Below the pieces are notes generated by a model. The model was not told the DNA's origin. It made no database searches and was given only the letters and a program-made list of their open reading frames with translations. A program made the position numbers and the translations under genes. Positions 1 to 9,048 of a stretch of 64,000 bases of DNA are shown piece by piece. The stretch is from Streptomyces ardesiacus (lineage in GTDB: Bacteria; Actinomycetota; Actinomycetes; Streptomycetales; Streptomycetaceae): NCBI RefSeq assembly GCF_003112575.1, contig NZ_BEWC01000003.1, forward strand, positions 124,001 through 188,000. Direction: 5' to 3'. Position 1 is the stretch's first letter, and every line of letters starts with the position of its first letter.

Positions 1-276
1 CAGTCGACGGGCTCCTTCGCCTCTCTCATCTCGGACATCGCCACCCAGGTGGAGGACATCCTCGGCCGCGAGTTCAAGAGCCGCGGCTTCGACGCCAAGC
101 TGGCCCCGCTGTACGCGCAGGCGCTGGTCGGCATGGTGGCGCTGACCGGCCAGTGGTGGCTGGACGTGCGGCGTCCGAAGAAGGCGGAGGTGGCGGCGCA
201 CCTGGTGAACCTGGCCTGGCACGGCCTGGACGGCCTGGAGCCGAAGCCGCGGCTGATCGGGCACCGCAAGAGCTAG
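1..276 (+). CDS. TetR-family transcriptional regulator, C-terminal fragment (5' end outside window)
   Basis: The reading frame is open from the first base to a TAG stop, so only about the last 91 residues are present. The end contains a helical segment around a TGQWWLDVRRP motif, typical of the last ligand-domain helices of actinobacterial TetR/AcrR regulators. The DNA-binding domain lies outside the window. The next gene starts 18 bp downstream on the same strand, so the two may be co-transcribed. The family call rests only on this tail and is moderate. Confidence 0.6.
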   Translation, partial: QSTGSFASLISDIATQVEDILGREFKSRGFDAKLAPLYAQALVGMVALTGQWWLDVRRPKKAEVAAHLVNLAWHGLDGLEPKPRLIGHRKS

Positions 277-294
277 ACGCCGGGGGGCGAGGAC

Positions 295-1470
295 ATGCAG
301 CCGCTGCGCGGAGTCACCGTCGTCTCGCTGGAGCAGGCGATCGCCGCTCCGTACGCGAGCCGTCAGCTCGCCGATCTGGGCGCGCGGGTGATCAAGGTGG
401 AGCGCCCGGGGACGGGGGACTTCGCCCGGGCGTACGACACCCGGGTGCGGGGGCTGAGTTCGCACTTCGTGTGGGTCAACCGCAACAAGGAGTCCCTCAC
501 CCTGGACTTCAAGGATCCGCGGGGCCTGGAGCTGCTGCGCCGGCTGATCGGGCGGGCCGACGTCTTCCTGCAGAACCTGGCGCCGGGCGCGGCGGCCCGG
601 GCCGGTCTGGGCGCCGGGGAGCTGCGGGCGGCCCATCCGGGGCTGATCGTCTGCGACATCTCGGGCTACGGCACGCCGGGCCCCTACGCCAGCCGCAAGG
701 CGTACGACCTGCTGGTGCAGTCCGAGTCGGGGCTGCTGTCGGTCACGGGCACGCCGCGGGAGGTGGCGAAGGCGGGCATCCCGGTGGCGGACATCGCCGC
801 CGGGATGTACGCGTACAGCTCGGTCCTCGCCGCGCTGCTCGAACGGGGCCGGACGGGGCACGGCGCGCACCTGGACGTGTCGATGCTGGAGGCGACGGTG
901 GAGTGGCTGGGTTTCCCCCTCTACTACTCCTTCGACGGTGCCGGGCCGCCGCCGCGGGCGGGCGCGGCGCACGCGACGATCTGTCCCTACGGCCCGTTCA
1001 CGGCGGGCGACGGGACGGTCGTGATGACGGCGGTGCAGAACGAGCGCGAGTGGCGCGGGTTCTGCGCGGGTTTCCTGGGCCGCCCGGAGCTGGCCGGTCA
1101 TCCGCACTACGCCACCAACGCGGACCGCGACGCGCACCGGGAGGAGCTGGACGGGCTGATCGCGGCCCGGTTCGCGGAGCTGACCGGTGCCGAGGCGATC
1201 GCGCTGCTCGACGCGGTGCCGGTCGCCAACGCCCGGGTGAACACGCTCGCCGAGGTGTGGGACCACCCTCAGCTCGCCGCGCGCGGTCGCCTGTACGAGG
1301 TGCCCACCCCGGCGGGTCCGGTCCCGGCGCTGGCCCTGCCCGGCCCGACCGGCGGGGCGCCGCGCATGGAGGCGGTCCCGGCGCTGGGCGAGCACACCCG
1401 CGCCGTGCTCGGCGGTCTCGGTCTGTCGGAGGAGGACATCGACGCGCTCGCCGCCGACGGCGTGGTGTGA
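295..1470 (+). CDS. CaiB/BaiF family (class III) CoA transferase
   Basis: This 391-residue protein has the usual length and layout of family III CoA transferases, interlocked-dimer enzymes that move CoA between acyl groups. The N-terminal GVTVVSLEQAIAAPYASR segment and the ADLGARVIKVERPG motif form the CoA-binding Rossmann part. The Asp near residue 138, in RKAYDLLVQ, matches the catalytic Asp of formyl-CoA transferase. The ATG at 295 follows a GGGGGGCGAGGAC stretch that serves as ribosome binding site. The gene lies 18 bp after a TetR-type gene, which may control it. The acyl substrate cannot be read from sequence. Confidence 0.88.
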   Translation: MQPLRGVTVVSLEQAIAAPYASRQLADLGARVIKVERPGTGDFARAYDTRVRGLSSHFVWVNRNKESLTLDFKDPRGLELLRRLIGRADVFLQNLAPGAAARAGLGAGELRAAHPGLIVCDISGYGTPGPYASRKAYDLLVQSESGLLSVTGTPREVAKAGIPVADIAAGMYAYSSVLAALLERGRTGHGAHLDVSMLEATVEWLGFPLYYSFDGAGPPPRAGAAHATICPYGPFTAGDGTVVMTAVQNEREWRGFCAGFLGRPELAGHPHYATNADRDAHREELDGLIAARFAELTGAEAIALLDAVPVANARVNTLAEVWDHPQLAARGRLYEVPTPAGPVPALALPGPTGGAPRMEAVPALGEHTRAVLGGLGLSEEDIDALAADGVV

Positions 1471-1504
1471 GCCGGAGCCCGGAGCGGCGCGGCGGGCCGC
1501 ACCT

Positions 1505-1562
1505 GGCCGGGGCCGGTGCTCAGCGGCCGTCTCGGCCGGGGCCGGTGCTCAGCGGCCGTCTC
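1505..1562. repeat. 29-bp perfect tandem duplication covering the 3' end of tam
   Basis: Bases 1505-1533 and 1534-1562 are identical 29-mers. The copy at 1534-1562 contains the last codons and the stop of the minus-strand tam gene (stop at 1549-1551). The other copy lies just downstream of the stop. A similar 26-bp duplication occurs at the end of ssgE (31515-31566). Confidence 0.9.
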
Positions 1563-2370
1563 CCTTCCGCGCGACGGCGAAGACGCGGCGGAAGGGGAAC
1601 GGGGTGCCGTGCGCCTGGGCGGGGTAGGCGGCGCGCAGGACGGCCCGGTACTCGTCGACGAAGGCGTCGCGGGCGGCCGGGTCGTCGGCGAGGGCGTCCA
1701 GTACGGGCCGCAGCCCCGTCCCCTTCACCCAGTCGAGGACGGCGTCGTCGCCGGGCAGCAGGTGGACGTACGTCGTCTCCCACACGTCGGCGGTGCAGCC
1801 GGTGGCGGTGAGGCGGGCGAGGTAGGCCTCGGGGGTGAGGACGGCGTCGTCGTGGCGCAGGACGCCGGCCAGGCGGTCCCGCCAGCGCCGGGACTCGGCG
1901 AGTTCGCGCATCAGGCGGTGGCTGGGGGCGTCGAAGTTGCCGGGCACCTGGACGGCGAGGGTGCCGCCGGGGGCGAGGCGGTCGATCCAGTCGGGGAAGC
2001 GGTCGGCGTGCCCGGGGACCCACTGGAGGGTGGCGTTGCTGACGAGGAGGTCGTACGGCTCCTCGGGGGCCCAGGTGCGGGCGTCGGCGGCGGCGAAGTC
2101 GAGGTGGCCTCCGCCGGGGGTGGGACCGGCGTACTGCCGGGCCCGTTCGAGCATCCGGGGGGAGTTGTCGTAGCCGGTGATGCGGGCGGTGGGCCAGCGG
2201 TCGGCGAGGAGGACGGTGGCGTTGCCGGGTCCGCAGCCCAGGTCGGCGATGCGGGGCGGGTCGGCGGGGAGGTCGGGGATACGGGCGAGGAGGTCGGTGA
2301 AGGGGCGGGCGCGCGGGCCGGCGTGGCGCAGGTACTGCGCGGGGTCCCAGGTGGGGGCGGTGGCGGGCAT
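1549..2370 (-). CDS. tam: trans-aconitate 2-methyltransferase
   Basis: This 273-residue SAM-dependent methyltransferase has the class I motif IADLGCGPGN after an N-terminal WDPAQYL segment typical of Tam proteins. Tam methylates trans-aconitate, a by-product that inhibits aconitase, and so protects the citric acid cycle. The ATG at 2370 is preceded by GGAGG and fits the family start; longer upstream starts would run into the divergent operator region. The gene diverges from a MarR regulator. In S. coelicolor this arrangement is known: TamR controls tam and citric-acid-cycle genes. The last codons lie in a tandem duplication. Confidence 0.9.
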   Translation of the reverse strand: MPATAPTWDPAQYLRHAGPRARPFTDLLARIPDLPADPPRIADLGCGPGNATVLLADRWPTARITGYDNSPRMLERARQYAGPTPGGGHLDFAAADARTWAPEEPYDLLVSNATLQWVPGHADRFPDWIDRLAPGGTLAVQVPGNFDAPSHRLMRELAESRRWRDRLAGVLRHDDAVLTPEAYLARLTATGCTADVWETTYVHLLPGDDAVLDWVKGTGLRPVLDALADDPAARDAFVDEYRAVLRAAYPAQAHGTPFPFRRVFAVARKGDGR

Positions 2371-2424
2371 GGGGCCTCCAGGGGTGTCCGTGCGGAACGG
2401 GTACCCAGCGTCACGCCCACACTG

Positions 2425-2469
2425 TCTCGACGTCAAGAGAGTCGACATCAAGAGACTTCACGTCGACAC
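2425..2469. promoter_or_regulatory. Probable TamR operator array between tam and tamR
   Basis: The divergent intergenic region holds three related imperfect palindromes: TCTCGACGTCAAGAGA at 2425-2440, GTCGACATCAAGAGAC at 2441-2456, and a CTTCACGTCGAC unit at about 2456-2467. Each pairs a CTTGAxGTCGA-like half-site with its inverse, as expected for a MarR-family dimer. TamR autoregulation together with tam is known in S. coelicolor. Assignment of the individual sites is my inference. Confidence 0.75.
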
Positions 2470-2488
2470 AACCACTACACTGATCGTC

Positions 2489-2986
2489 ATGGAGGACGAG
2501 GTCGATCGGCTGGTCGCAGCGTGGCGCCGGGAGCGCCCGGACCTCGACGTGGAACCGCTCGAGGTGCTGAGCCGCGTCAGCAGGCTGGCCCGGCACCTGG
2601 ACCGCGCACGGCGGCTGGCCTTCTCCGAGCACCAGTTGGAGCCGTGGGAGTTCGACGTGCTGACGGCCCTGCGCCGGGCCGGCACCCCGTACCAGCTCTC
2701 TCCGGGACAGCTCCTCACCCAGACCCTGGTCACGTCGGGCACGATGACCAACCGCATCGACCGGCTGGCCAAGAAGGGCCTGGTCGAGCGCCTGCCCGAC
2801 CCCAGCGACCGGCGCGGTGTCCTGGTCCGGCTCACGGACGAGGGCCGTGACCGCGCCGACCAGTCGCTGGCGGGCCTGCTGGCCCAGGAGCGCGCGATCC
2901 TCGGGGAGCTGTCCCGCGCCCAGCGCAGCGAACTGGCGGCCCTGCTACGCCAGCTGACCGCCCCGTTCGACAACATCCCCGGTTAG
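2489..2986 (+). CDS. tamR: MarR-family regulator TamR
   Basis: This 165-residue MarR protein has the winged-helix core around residues 50-125: PWEFDVLTALRRAG, the recognition-helix region TLVTSGTMTNRIDRL, and the wing DPSDRRGVLVRLTDEG. The ATG at 2489 begins MEDEVDRL and lies just after the operator cluster. It is divergent from tam. The S. coelicolor orthologue, TamR, responds to trans-aconitate, citrate and isocitrate and derepresses tam and aconitase. Its 3' end overlaps the convergent response regulator gene by 42 bp. Confidence 0.88.
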   Translation: MEDEVDRLVAAWRRERPDLDVEPLEVLSRVSRLARHLDRARRLAFSEHQLEPWEFDVLTALRRAGTPYQLSPGQLLTQTLVTSGTMTNRIDRLAKKGLVERLPDPSDRRGVLVRLTDEGRDRADQSLAGLLAQERAILGELSRAQRSELAALLRQLTAPFDNIPG

Positions 2987-3712
2987 GTCGGCGGGCCCCA
3001 CTCCGGCCCGGCGCGCCAGCGCCACGGCGGCCAGGGTGGAGTGGACCCCCAGCTTGCCCAGGACGTTCTGCATGTGGGTGCGCACCGTGTGGGGGGACAG
3101 GTACAGCCGCTCGGCGACCGCCTTGCGGCCGAGGCCGGCGACCATGCAGCGCAGCACCTCGCGCTCGCGCGGGGTCAGCGACTCCACCAGCAGCTCGCTC
3201 TCGGTGCGGTGCTTGCGGGCGGCGGTCAGCTCGCGCAGGACGCCGGTGAGCAGGGCGGGCGGCAGGTGCGTCTCGTCGCGCAGCACGCCCCGGACGACGC
3301 TGAGCAGCCGGGACAGGGAGCAGTCCTTGGCCACCCAGCCGCAGGCCCCGGCCCCGAGCGCCAGCGCGGCCCGTCTCGGGTCGTCCTTCTCGGCGAGGAC
3401 GACGACCCGGACGCCCGGCTGTCCCGAGCGCACCCCGGCGACCAGGGAGATCCCGTCCACCAGCCCGTCCTCGTTGCCGTCGCGCACGGGTACGGCGGGC
3501 CGGGCGCCGGGCACGTGGCCGCCCAGGTCGGCGTCGACGAGCAGGACGTCGAACCGCCGCCCCTCGGACGCGGCGCGTTCCAGGCAGCGCAGTGCGGCCG
3601 GGCCGCTGCCGGCCGCGGAGACCTCGACGTCGGGCTCGGCGGCCAGGGCGGCGGCGAGCGACTCGGCGAAGATGCGGTGGTCGTCGACGACCAGGACTCG
3701 GATACGAACCAC
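2945..3712 (-). CDS. LuxR-family response regulator with extended receiver
   Basis: This 255-residue regulator has a receiver with acidic pair D10/D11, probable phosphoacceptor D60 and a conserved Lys in GWVAKD. A NarL/LuxR helix-turn-helix follows at the C-terminus (LTPREREVL ... SPHTVRTHMQNVLGKLGV). The usual Thr/Ser of the receiver is replaced by Ala (VVLAEKDD). An extra Gly/Pro/Asp-rich loop of about 20 residues follows the phosphoacceptor strand. The GTG at 3712 has a strong GGGGGAGGGGG site upstream. No sensor kinase lies nearby, so it is an orphan. The last 42 bp overlap tamR on the other strand. Confidence 0.85.
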   Translation of the reverse strand: MVRIRVLVVDDHRIFAESLAAALAAEPDVEVSAAGSGPAALRCLERAASEGRRFDVLLVDADLGGHVPGARPAVPVRDGNEDGLVDGISLVAGVRSGQPGVRVVVLAEKDDPRRAALALGAGACGWVAKDCSLSRLLSVVRGVLRDETHLPPALLTGVLRELTAARKHRTESELLVESLTPREREVLRCMVAGLGRKAVAERLYLSPHTVRTHMQNVLGKLGVHSTLAAVALARRAGVGPADLTGDVVERGGQLA

Positions 3713-4003
3713 GAAACCCCCTCCCCCGAGCTCCACGCGGAGCAGGGGATACCCATCGTCTGTCCGTCCTCGGATGGCGCCACCGGCACGGGTACGGGAC
3801 GGCGCCCGGGGCCCCGTGTCCGGACCCCGCACGCACCTGTGCCGTGTGGTAACTGCTACCCCCCGCCCGGGCGTCGTACCCGGCGGTCTCGCCCCCTGAA
3901 CGGCACCGGCCCCCACCGGTGCTGCTCATCAGAGTACGGGCGGGCGCCGGGAGCGGAAGGCTCTTTGCAGAACTGACTCCCCCGCGCGTTTATGGTGTGC
4001 CGC

Positions 4004-4447
4004 ATGTTTCGTCTTGTGACAGAAGTCGACAAGGAACGGCGTGATCTGCTGCGCACCCGCCTGCGGGAGACGAACACGGCGGCCTCCTCCGTCCTGCGTT
4101 CCCTGCGCGGAACCCCTCACGAACGCGAATTCCCGCTGCACGTCTGGGTGCTGGACGAGACCGGAGACCTGGCGGGCGGCCTGGTCGGCCACACCTGGGC
4201 GACCTGGCTCCACGTCACGTACCTGTGGGTGGACGGCCGCCACCGCGGCTCGGGTCTGGGCTCCGCCCTCCTCGACGCGGCCGAGCACACCGCCCGCACC
4301 GAACGCGGCTGCACCGCCGCCCGCGTGGAGACCTGGGACTTCCAGGCCCCCGGCTTCTACACCGGACGCGGCTACGACGTACGGTGCGTCATCCCCGACT
4401 ACCCGCCCGGAATCACGGAGTACACGCTGGTGAAGCGGTGGGGGTGA
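4004..4447 (+). CDS. GNAT-family N-acetyltransferase
   Basis: This 147-residue acetyltransferase has the acetyl-CoA loop RGSGLGSALLDAAE (GNAT motif A) preceded by the strand TYLWVDGRHR, and a late FQAPGFYTGRGY motif. The substrate is unknown. No Shine-Dalgarno is visible before the ATG at 4004. A TATGGT box ends 7 bases before it, so translation from a leaderless transcript is likely. The gene stands alone between two convergent or unrelated genes and is followed by a strong hairpin. Confidence 0.82.
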   Translation: MFRLVTEVDKERRDLLRTRLRETNTAASSVLRSLRGTPHEREFPLHVWVLDETGDLAGGLVGHTWATWLHVTYLWVDGRHRGSGLGSALLDAAEHTARTERGCTAARVETWDFQAPGFYTGRGYDVRCVIPDYPPGITEYTLVKRWG

Positions 4448-4471
4448 GGCCGCGGGAGTGAGCTGCCGGAA

Positions 4472-4510
4472 GGCCCCGGGCCGCGGCGGGGGAAGCCGGG
4501 GCCCGGGGCC
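4472..4510. terminator. GC-rich hairpin between convergent genes
   Basis: Bases 4472-4482 (GGCCCCGGGCC) and 4500-4510 are perfectly complementary, giving an 11-bp stem with a 17-base loop. It lies between the convergent ends of the acetyltransferase (4447) and the hydrolase (4528) and could stop transcription both ways. Confidence 0.6.
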
Positions 4511-4527
4511 GGTCAGGGGGTGGCGGC

Positions 4528-5442
4528 TCAGTGGGCGCGGGCGGCGTGGCGGGTGACCTTGTCGATGGCCTTGACCGTGAGGTCGGGGCGGTCGGTGTGG
4601 ATGTAGTGGCCGCTGCCCCCGGCCGTGGTGAGCCGGCTGTCGCGGGAGAGCTTGCGCCACTCGCGCTGGCCCTCGGCCCACATCTCTTCGAGGGCGGGGC
4701 CGTACTGGGGGACCTCGGCGTACTGCGACTCGTGCTTGAGGATCTCCACCGGGATGCGTCCGGCAGAGCGGACCGGTCCGTCGGCGATGACGAACTGCTC
4801 GGGGTTCTGGCCCTGGTTGACGGCGAGGGCGCCGTCGCGGAGCTGGGCGGCCACGCCGGTGGCGTCGGCGGGGACGGTGCGGTTCATGTCGCGGGTGAGG
4901 TGGGGGATGGTGGCGTCGAGGAGGACCAGGCCCTTGACGCGGTCGGTGTGCCCGGGGGCGTAGCGGGCGGCGATGTAGCCGCCGAGGGAGTGCCCGGCCA
5001 GGACGACGGGACGGTCTCCGGCGAGGCGGTCGAGGACCTTGGTGAGCAGGGCGCCGGTGTCGTCCGCCGTCTGCAGGGTGCCCGGCGCGGGCTTGTCGCT
5101 CCTGCCCTCGCCGAGGCGGTCGTAGGAGCAGACCCGGTGGGTCCTGCTCAGCGTCTTCTGGAGCGGGGCCATGTTGTCCAGGCCCTCGCCGCCGCCGGCC
5201 ATCAGCATCACCAGCGGCTCGTGGCGGTGCGTGCTGCGGCCGGAGCAGGAGACGTTGACCGTGTGGCCGCCGACGCGGATCTTCTTCTCGCCGGTGAAGG
5301 AGGCCCCGGCCGCGTGCGCGGGGGCGGCGTCCTTGGCCTTCGCGTCGGCGCTGGCGTACTGCTCGCCCAGGACCAGGCCCGCGCCGGCCACGGTGGAGAC
5401 GACGGCGATCGCGGCGGTCGCCTTGGCGAGGGTGCGGAACAT
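4528..5442 (-). CDS. Secreted or membrane-anchored alpha/beta hydrolase
   Basis: This 304-residue protein starts MFRTLAKATAAIAVVSTVAGAG, a basic N-terminus followed by a hydrophobic segment that looks like a signal peptide or anchor. An alpha/beta hydrolase fold follows, with the nucleophile elbow GHSLGG, the oxyanion region MLMAGGGEG and a late His in GSGHYIH. It probably acts outside the membrane on an ester or amide of unknown identity. The ATG at 5442 is preceded by GGAGG. A 190-bp gap with a hairpin separates it from galK, so it is probably transcribed separately. Confidence 0.82.
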   Translation of the reverse strand: MFRTLAKATAAIAVVSTVAGAGLVLGEQYASADAKAKDAAPAHAAGASFTGEKKIRVGGHTVNVSCSGRSTHRHEPLVMLMAGGGEGLDNMAPLQKTLSRTHRVCSYDRLGEGRSDKPAPGTLQTADDTGALLTKVLDRLAGDRPVVLAGHSLGGYIAARYAPGHTDRVKGLVLLDATIPHLTRDMNRTVPADATGVAAQLRDGALAVNQGQNPEQFVIADGPVRSAGRIPVEILKHESQYAEVPQYGPALEEMWAEGQREWRKLSRDSRLTTAGGSGHYIHTDRPDLTVKAIDKVTRHAARAH

Positions 5443-5593
5443 GGGGGCCTCCAGCGGGCAGGGACGGGGCGGGTGTCGGGTGCTCAAGGGGCTTGCTCGG
5501 CCGGCCGGTTGTCGTTCCCGGCGACTGAGGAAGACTCTAGGAACCCGGCGGCCCCCGATCGTCACCCCGCGGTGGACACCTGCCCGTAGCTCC

Positions 5594-5614
5594 CCCGGGG
5601 GACAAGCCCCCGGG
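5594..5614 (-). terminator. Hairpin after galK
   Basis: CCCGGGGG at 5594-5601 pairs with CCCCCGGG at 5607-5614 around a 5-base loop. It lies directly downstream of the galK stop (5633) in the direction of transcription and probably ends the gal operon. Confidence 0.55.
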
Positions 5615-5632
5615 CCACGGCCCCGGCCCCGG

Positions 5633-6796
<1,164 letters not shown>

Positions 6797-6834
6797 GCCC
6801 TGACCCCTCGCCCTTCCGGTAACTGCGGTAAGTA

Positions 6835-7797
6835 CTAGCCCGCGCGCCGCTGCGCGAACTCCCACGCGTCCGACACGATCCCCGCGAGGTCCGCGCGCGA
6901 CGGGCTCCAGCCCAGTTTCTCGCGGGCGGTGTCCGCCGACGCCACCAGGACCGCCGGGTCGCCGCCCCGGCGCGGGGCCACGACCTCGGGGATCGGGTGG
7001 CCCGTCACCCGCCGCACCGTGTCGACGACCTCGCGGACCGAGAAGCCGTTGCCGTTGCCCAGGTTGCAGATGAGGTGCTCGCCCGGGGTGGCGGCGGCCA
7101 CGGCCAGCAGATGGGCCTCGGCCAGGTCGGCTACGTGGATGTAGTCGCGCACGCAGGTGCCGTCCGGCGTCGGGTAGTCGTCGCCGAAGACGGAGACGGC
7201 CTCCCGCCGGCCCTGCGCCACCTGGAGGACCAGCGGAATCAGATGCGACTCGGGATCGTGGCGCTCGCCGTACTCCCCGTAGGCGCCCGCGACGTTGAAG
7301 TACCGCAGCGAGACCGCGCCCAGCCCGTGGGCCGCCGCCTCGCCGGTGATCATGTGGTCGACGGCGAGCTTGGAGGCGCCGTAGGGATTGGTGGGCTTCG
7401 TCGGCGCGGTCTCGACGATGGGGACCTGCTCCGGCTCGCCGTAGGTGGCGGCGGTGGAGGAGAAGACGAGCCGCCGCACGCCCGCGCCGCGCATGGCCTC
7501 CAGCAGGGCCATGGTCCCGCCGACGTTGTTGTCCCAGTACTTCTCGGGCTTCACGACCGACTCGCCGACCTGCGAGAAGGCGGCGAAGTGCAGGACGCCG
7601 TCAAACGATCCGTCCAGCCACTTGGCGGCGTCGCGGATGTCGCCCTCGACGAACGAGGCGCCCGTCGGCACGCCTTCGCGGAAGCCGGTCGACAGGTTGT
7701 CGAGCACGACGACCTCGTGCCCGGCCTCCACCAGGTGCTGGGCGACGACGCTGCCGACATATCCGGCCCCGCCCGTCACCAGGTACTTCCCGCTCAT
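6835..7797 (-). CDS. galE: UDP-glucose 4-epimerase
   Basis: This 320-residue extended SDR has the NAD-binding motif [10 protein letters not shown] at the N-terminus, the catalytic YGASK (YxxxK) and an upstream Ser/Thr in FSSTAATYG. It interconverts UDP-glucose and UDP-galactose. The ATG at 7797 overlaps the galT stop by one base (TGATG), pointing to translational coupling. A TTG one codon upstream is a weaker alternative. It is the middle gene of the gal operon. Confidence 0.95.
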   Translation of the reverse strand: MSGKYLVTGGAGYVGSVVAQHLVEAGHEVVVLDNLSTGFREGVPTGASFVEGDIRDAAKWLDGSFDGVLHFAAFSQVGESVVKPEKYWDNNVGGTMALLEAMRGAGVRRLVFSSTAATYGEPEQVPIVETAPTKPTNPYGASKLAVDHMITGEAAAHGLGAVSLRYFNVAGAYGEYGERHDPESHLIPLVLQVAQGRREAVSVFGDDYPTPDGTCVRDYIHVADLAEAHLLAVAAATPGEHLICNLGNGNGFSVREVVDTVRRVTGHPIPEVVAPRRGGDPAVLVASADTAREKLGWSPSRADLAGIVSDAWEFAQRRAG

Positions 7798-8855
7798 CAA
7801 CTCGCTACCTCTCGCAGTCGCTCGGCCGCGCGCTCCGGCGGCACGTCGTTGATGAAGACGTTCATACCGGACTCGGAACCCGCGAGGAACTTCAGCTTGC
7901 CGGACGTACGGCGAATGGTGAAAAGCTCCAGGTGCAGCGCGAAGTCGTCCCGCGTCACACCGTCGAACTCCTCCAGGTGCCCGAAGGGGGCCTGGTGCCA
8001 GGCCGCGATGTAGGGCGTCGGAGGCTCGCCCTCGCCGAAGATCCGGTCGAAGCGCCTCAACAGTTCCAGATAGACCTGGGGGAATTCTGTGCGCGCCGCC
8101 TCGTCGAGCCCGAGCAGGTCGGGCACCCGGCGCTTGGGGTAGAGGTGCACCTCGTACGGCCAGTGCGCGGCGTACGGCACGAAGGCGGCCCAGTGCTCGC
8201 TCTCCAGGACGACCCGCTCACCGGAGAGCTCCTCGGCCAGGACGGCGTCGAACAGATTCTCCCCGCCGGTCGCGTCCTTGTGGGCGGCGAGGGAACGGAG
8301 CATCAGGGCGGTGCGGGGGGTGGTGAACGGGTAGGCGTAGATCTGCCCGTGCGGGTGACCCAGCGTCACACCGATCTCGGCGCCCCGGTTCTCGAAGCAG
8401 AACACCTGCTCGACGGAGGGGAGATGGGACAGCTCGGAGGTGCGGTCGGTCCAGGCGTCGAGCACGAGCCGGGCCTGCTCCTCGGTCAGATCGGCGAAGG
8501 AGGCGTCGTGGTCGGAGGTGAAGCACACGACCTCGCAGCGGCCGGAGTCGCCGGCCAGCGAGGGGAAACGGTTCTCGAAGACCACCACGTCGTACGACGA
8601 GTCCGGGATCTCGCTCAGCCGCTCCCCGTCCGACGGGCACAGCGGGCACTGGTCGGCCGGCGGGTGGTAGGTGCGGCCCTGGCGGTGCGAGGCGACGGCC
8701 ACCGAGTCGCCGAGCAGCAGGTCGCGGCGGACCTCGGAGGTGGTGACGGTCCGCTCCAGCGGACGGCGGTCCACGGCGTCCCGGACGGTGTCGTCCCGCA
8801 GGTCGTAGTAGACCAGCTCACGGCCGTCGGCCAGCCGGGTCGAGGTCTTCTTCAC
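7797..8855 (-). CDS. galT: Galactose-1-phosphate uridylyltransferase
   Basis: This 352-residue GalT has the active-site motif [11 protein letters not shown] with the nucleophilic His, and CPLCPS zinc ligands in the N-terminal half. It transfers UMP from UDP-glucose to galactose-1-phosphate. It is the first gene of galTEK. The GTG at 8855 follows a GAGGAG site. The region upstream (8860-9048) is shared with the divergent sugar symporter gene and carries repeats likely to be regulatory. Confidence 0.95.
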   Translation of the reverse strand: MKKTSTRLADGRELVYYDLRDDTVRDAVDRRPLERTVTTSEVRRDLLLGDSVAVASHRQGRTYHPPADQCPLCPSDGERLSEIPDSSYDVVVFENRFPSLAGDSGRCEVVCFTSDHDASFADLTEEQARLVLDAWTDRTSELSHLPSVEQVFCFENRGAEIGVTLGHPHGQIYAYPFTTPRTALMLRSLAAHKDATGGENLFDAVLAEELSGERVVLESEHWAAFVPYAAHWPYEVHLYPKRRVPDLLGLDEAARTEFPQVYLELLRRFDRIFGEGEPPTPYIAAWHQAPFGHLEEFDGVTRDDFALHLELFTIRRTSGKLKFLAGSESGMNVFINDVPPERAAERLREVAS

Positions 8856-8893
8856 TGCCGCACTCCTCTGCGCCCACCCGTCCCATCACCAAA

Positions 8894-9034
8894 CACAATC
8901 AAACATAACACGTCACAACCCACCACACCCGCCTTCGCGCCCTCCCTTCATCACAATCAAACAAAGTTCATCACCACAACTGTTCAATTTCTGAACGCGG
9001 AGGCGTAGGTTCCGCTGCGGATCAGTTCGCGAAC
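8894..9034. promoter_or_regulatory. Divergent galT/symporter control region with repeats
   Basis: The region is unusually AT-rich for this genome. CACAATCAAACA occurs twice, at 8894-8905 and 8952-8963. GTTCA-N5-TGAAC lies at 8982-8996, and the perfect palindrome GTTCGCGAAC at 9025-9034 stands 14 bases before the symporter ATG. The S. lividans galP1 promoter lies upstream of galT and is galactose-inducible. Which repeat serves which promoter is inferred, not known. Confidence 0.6.
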
Positions 9035-9048
9035 GAAGCGAGTGCTCA

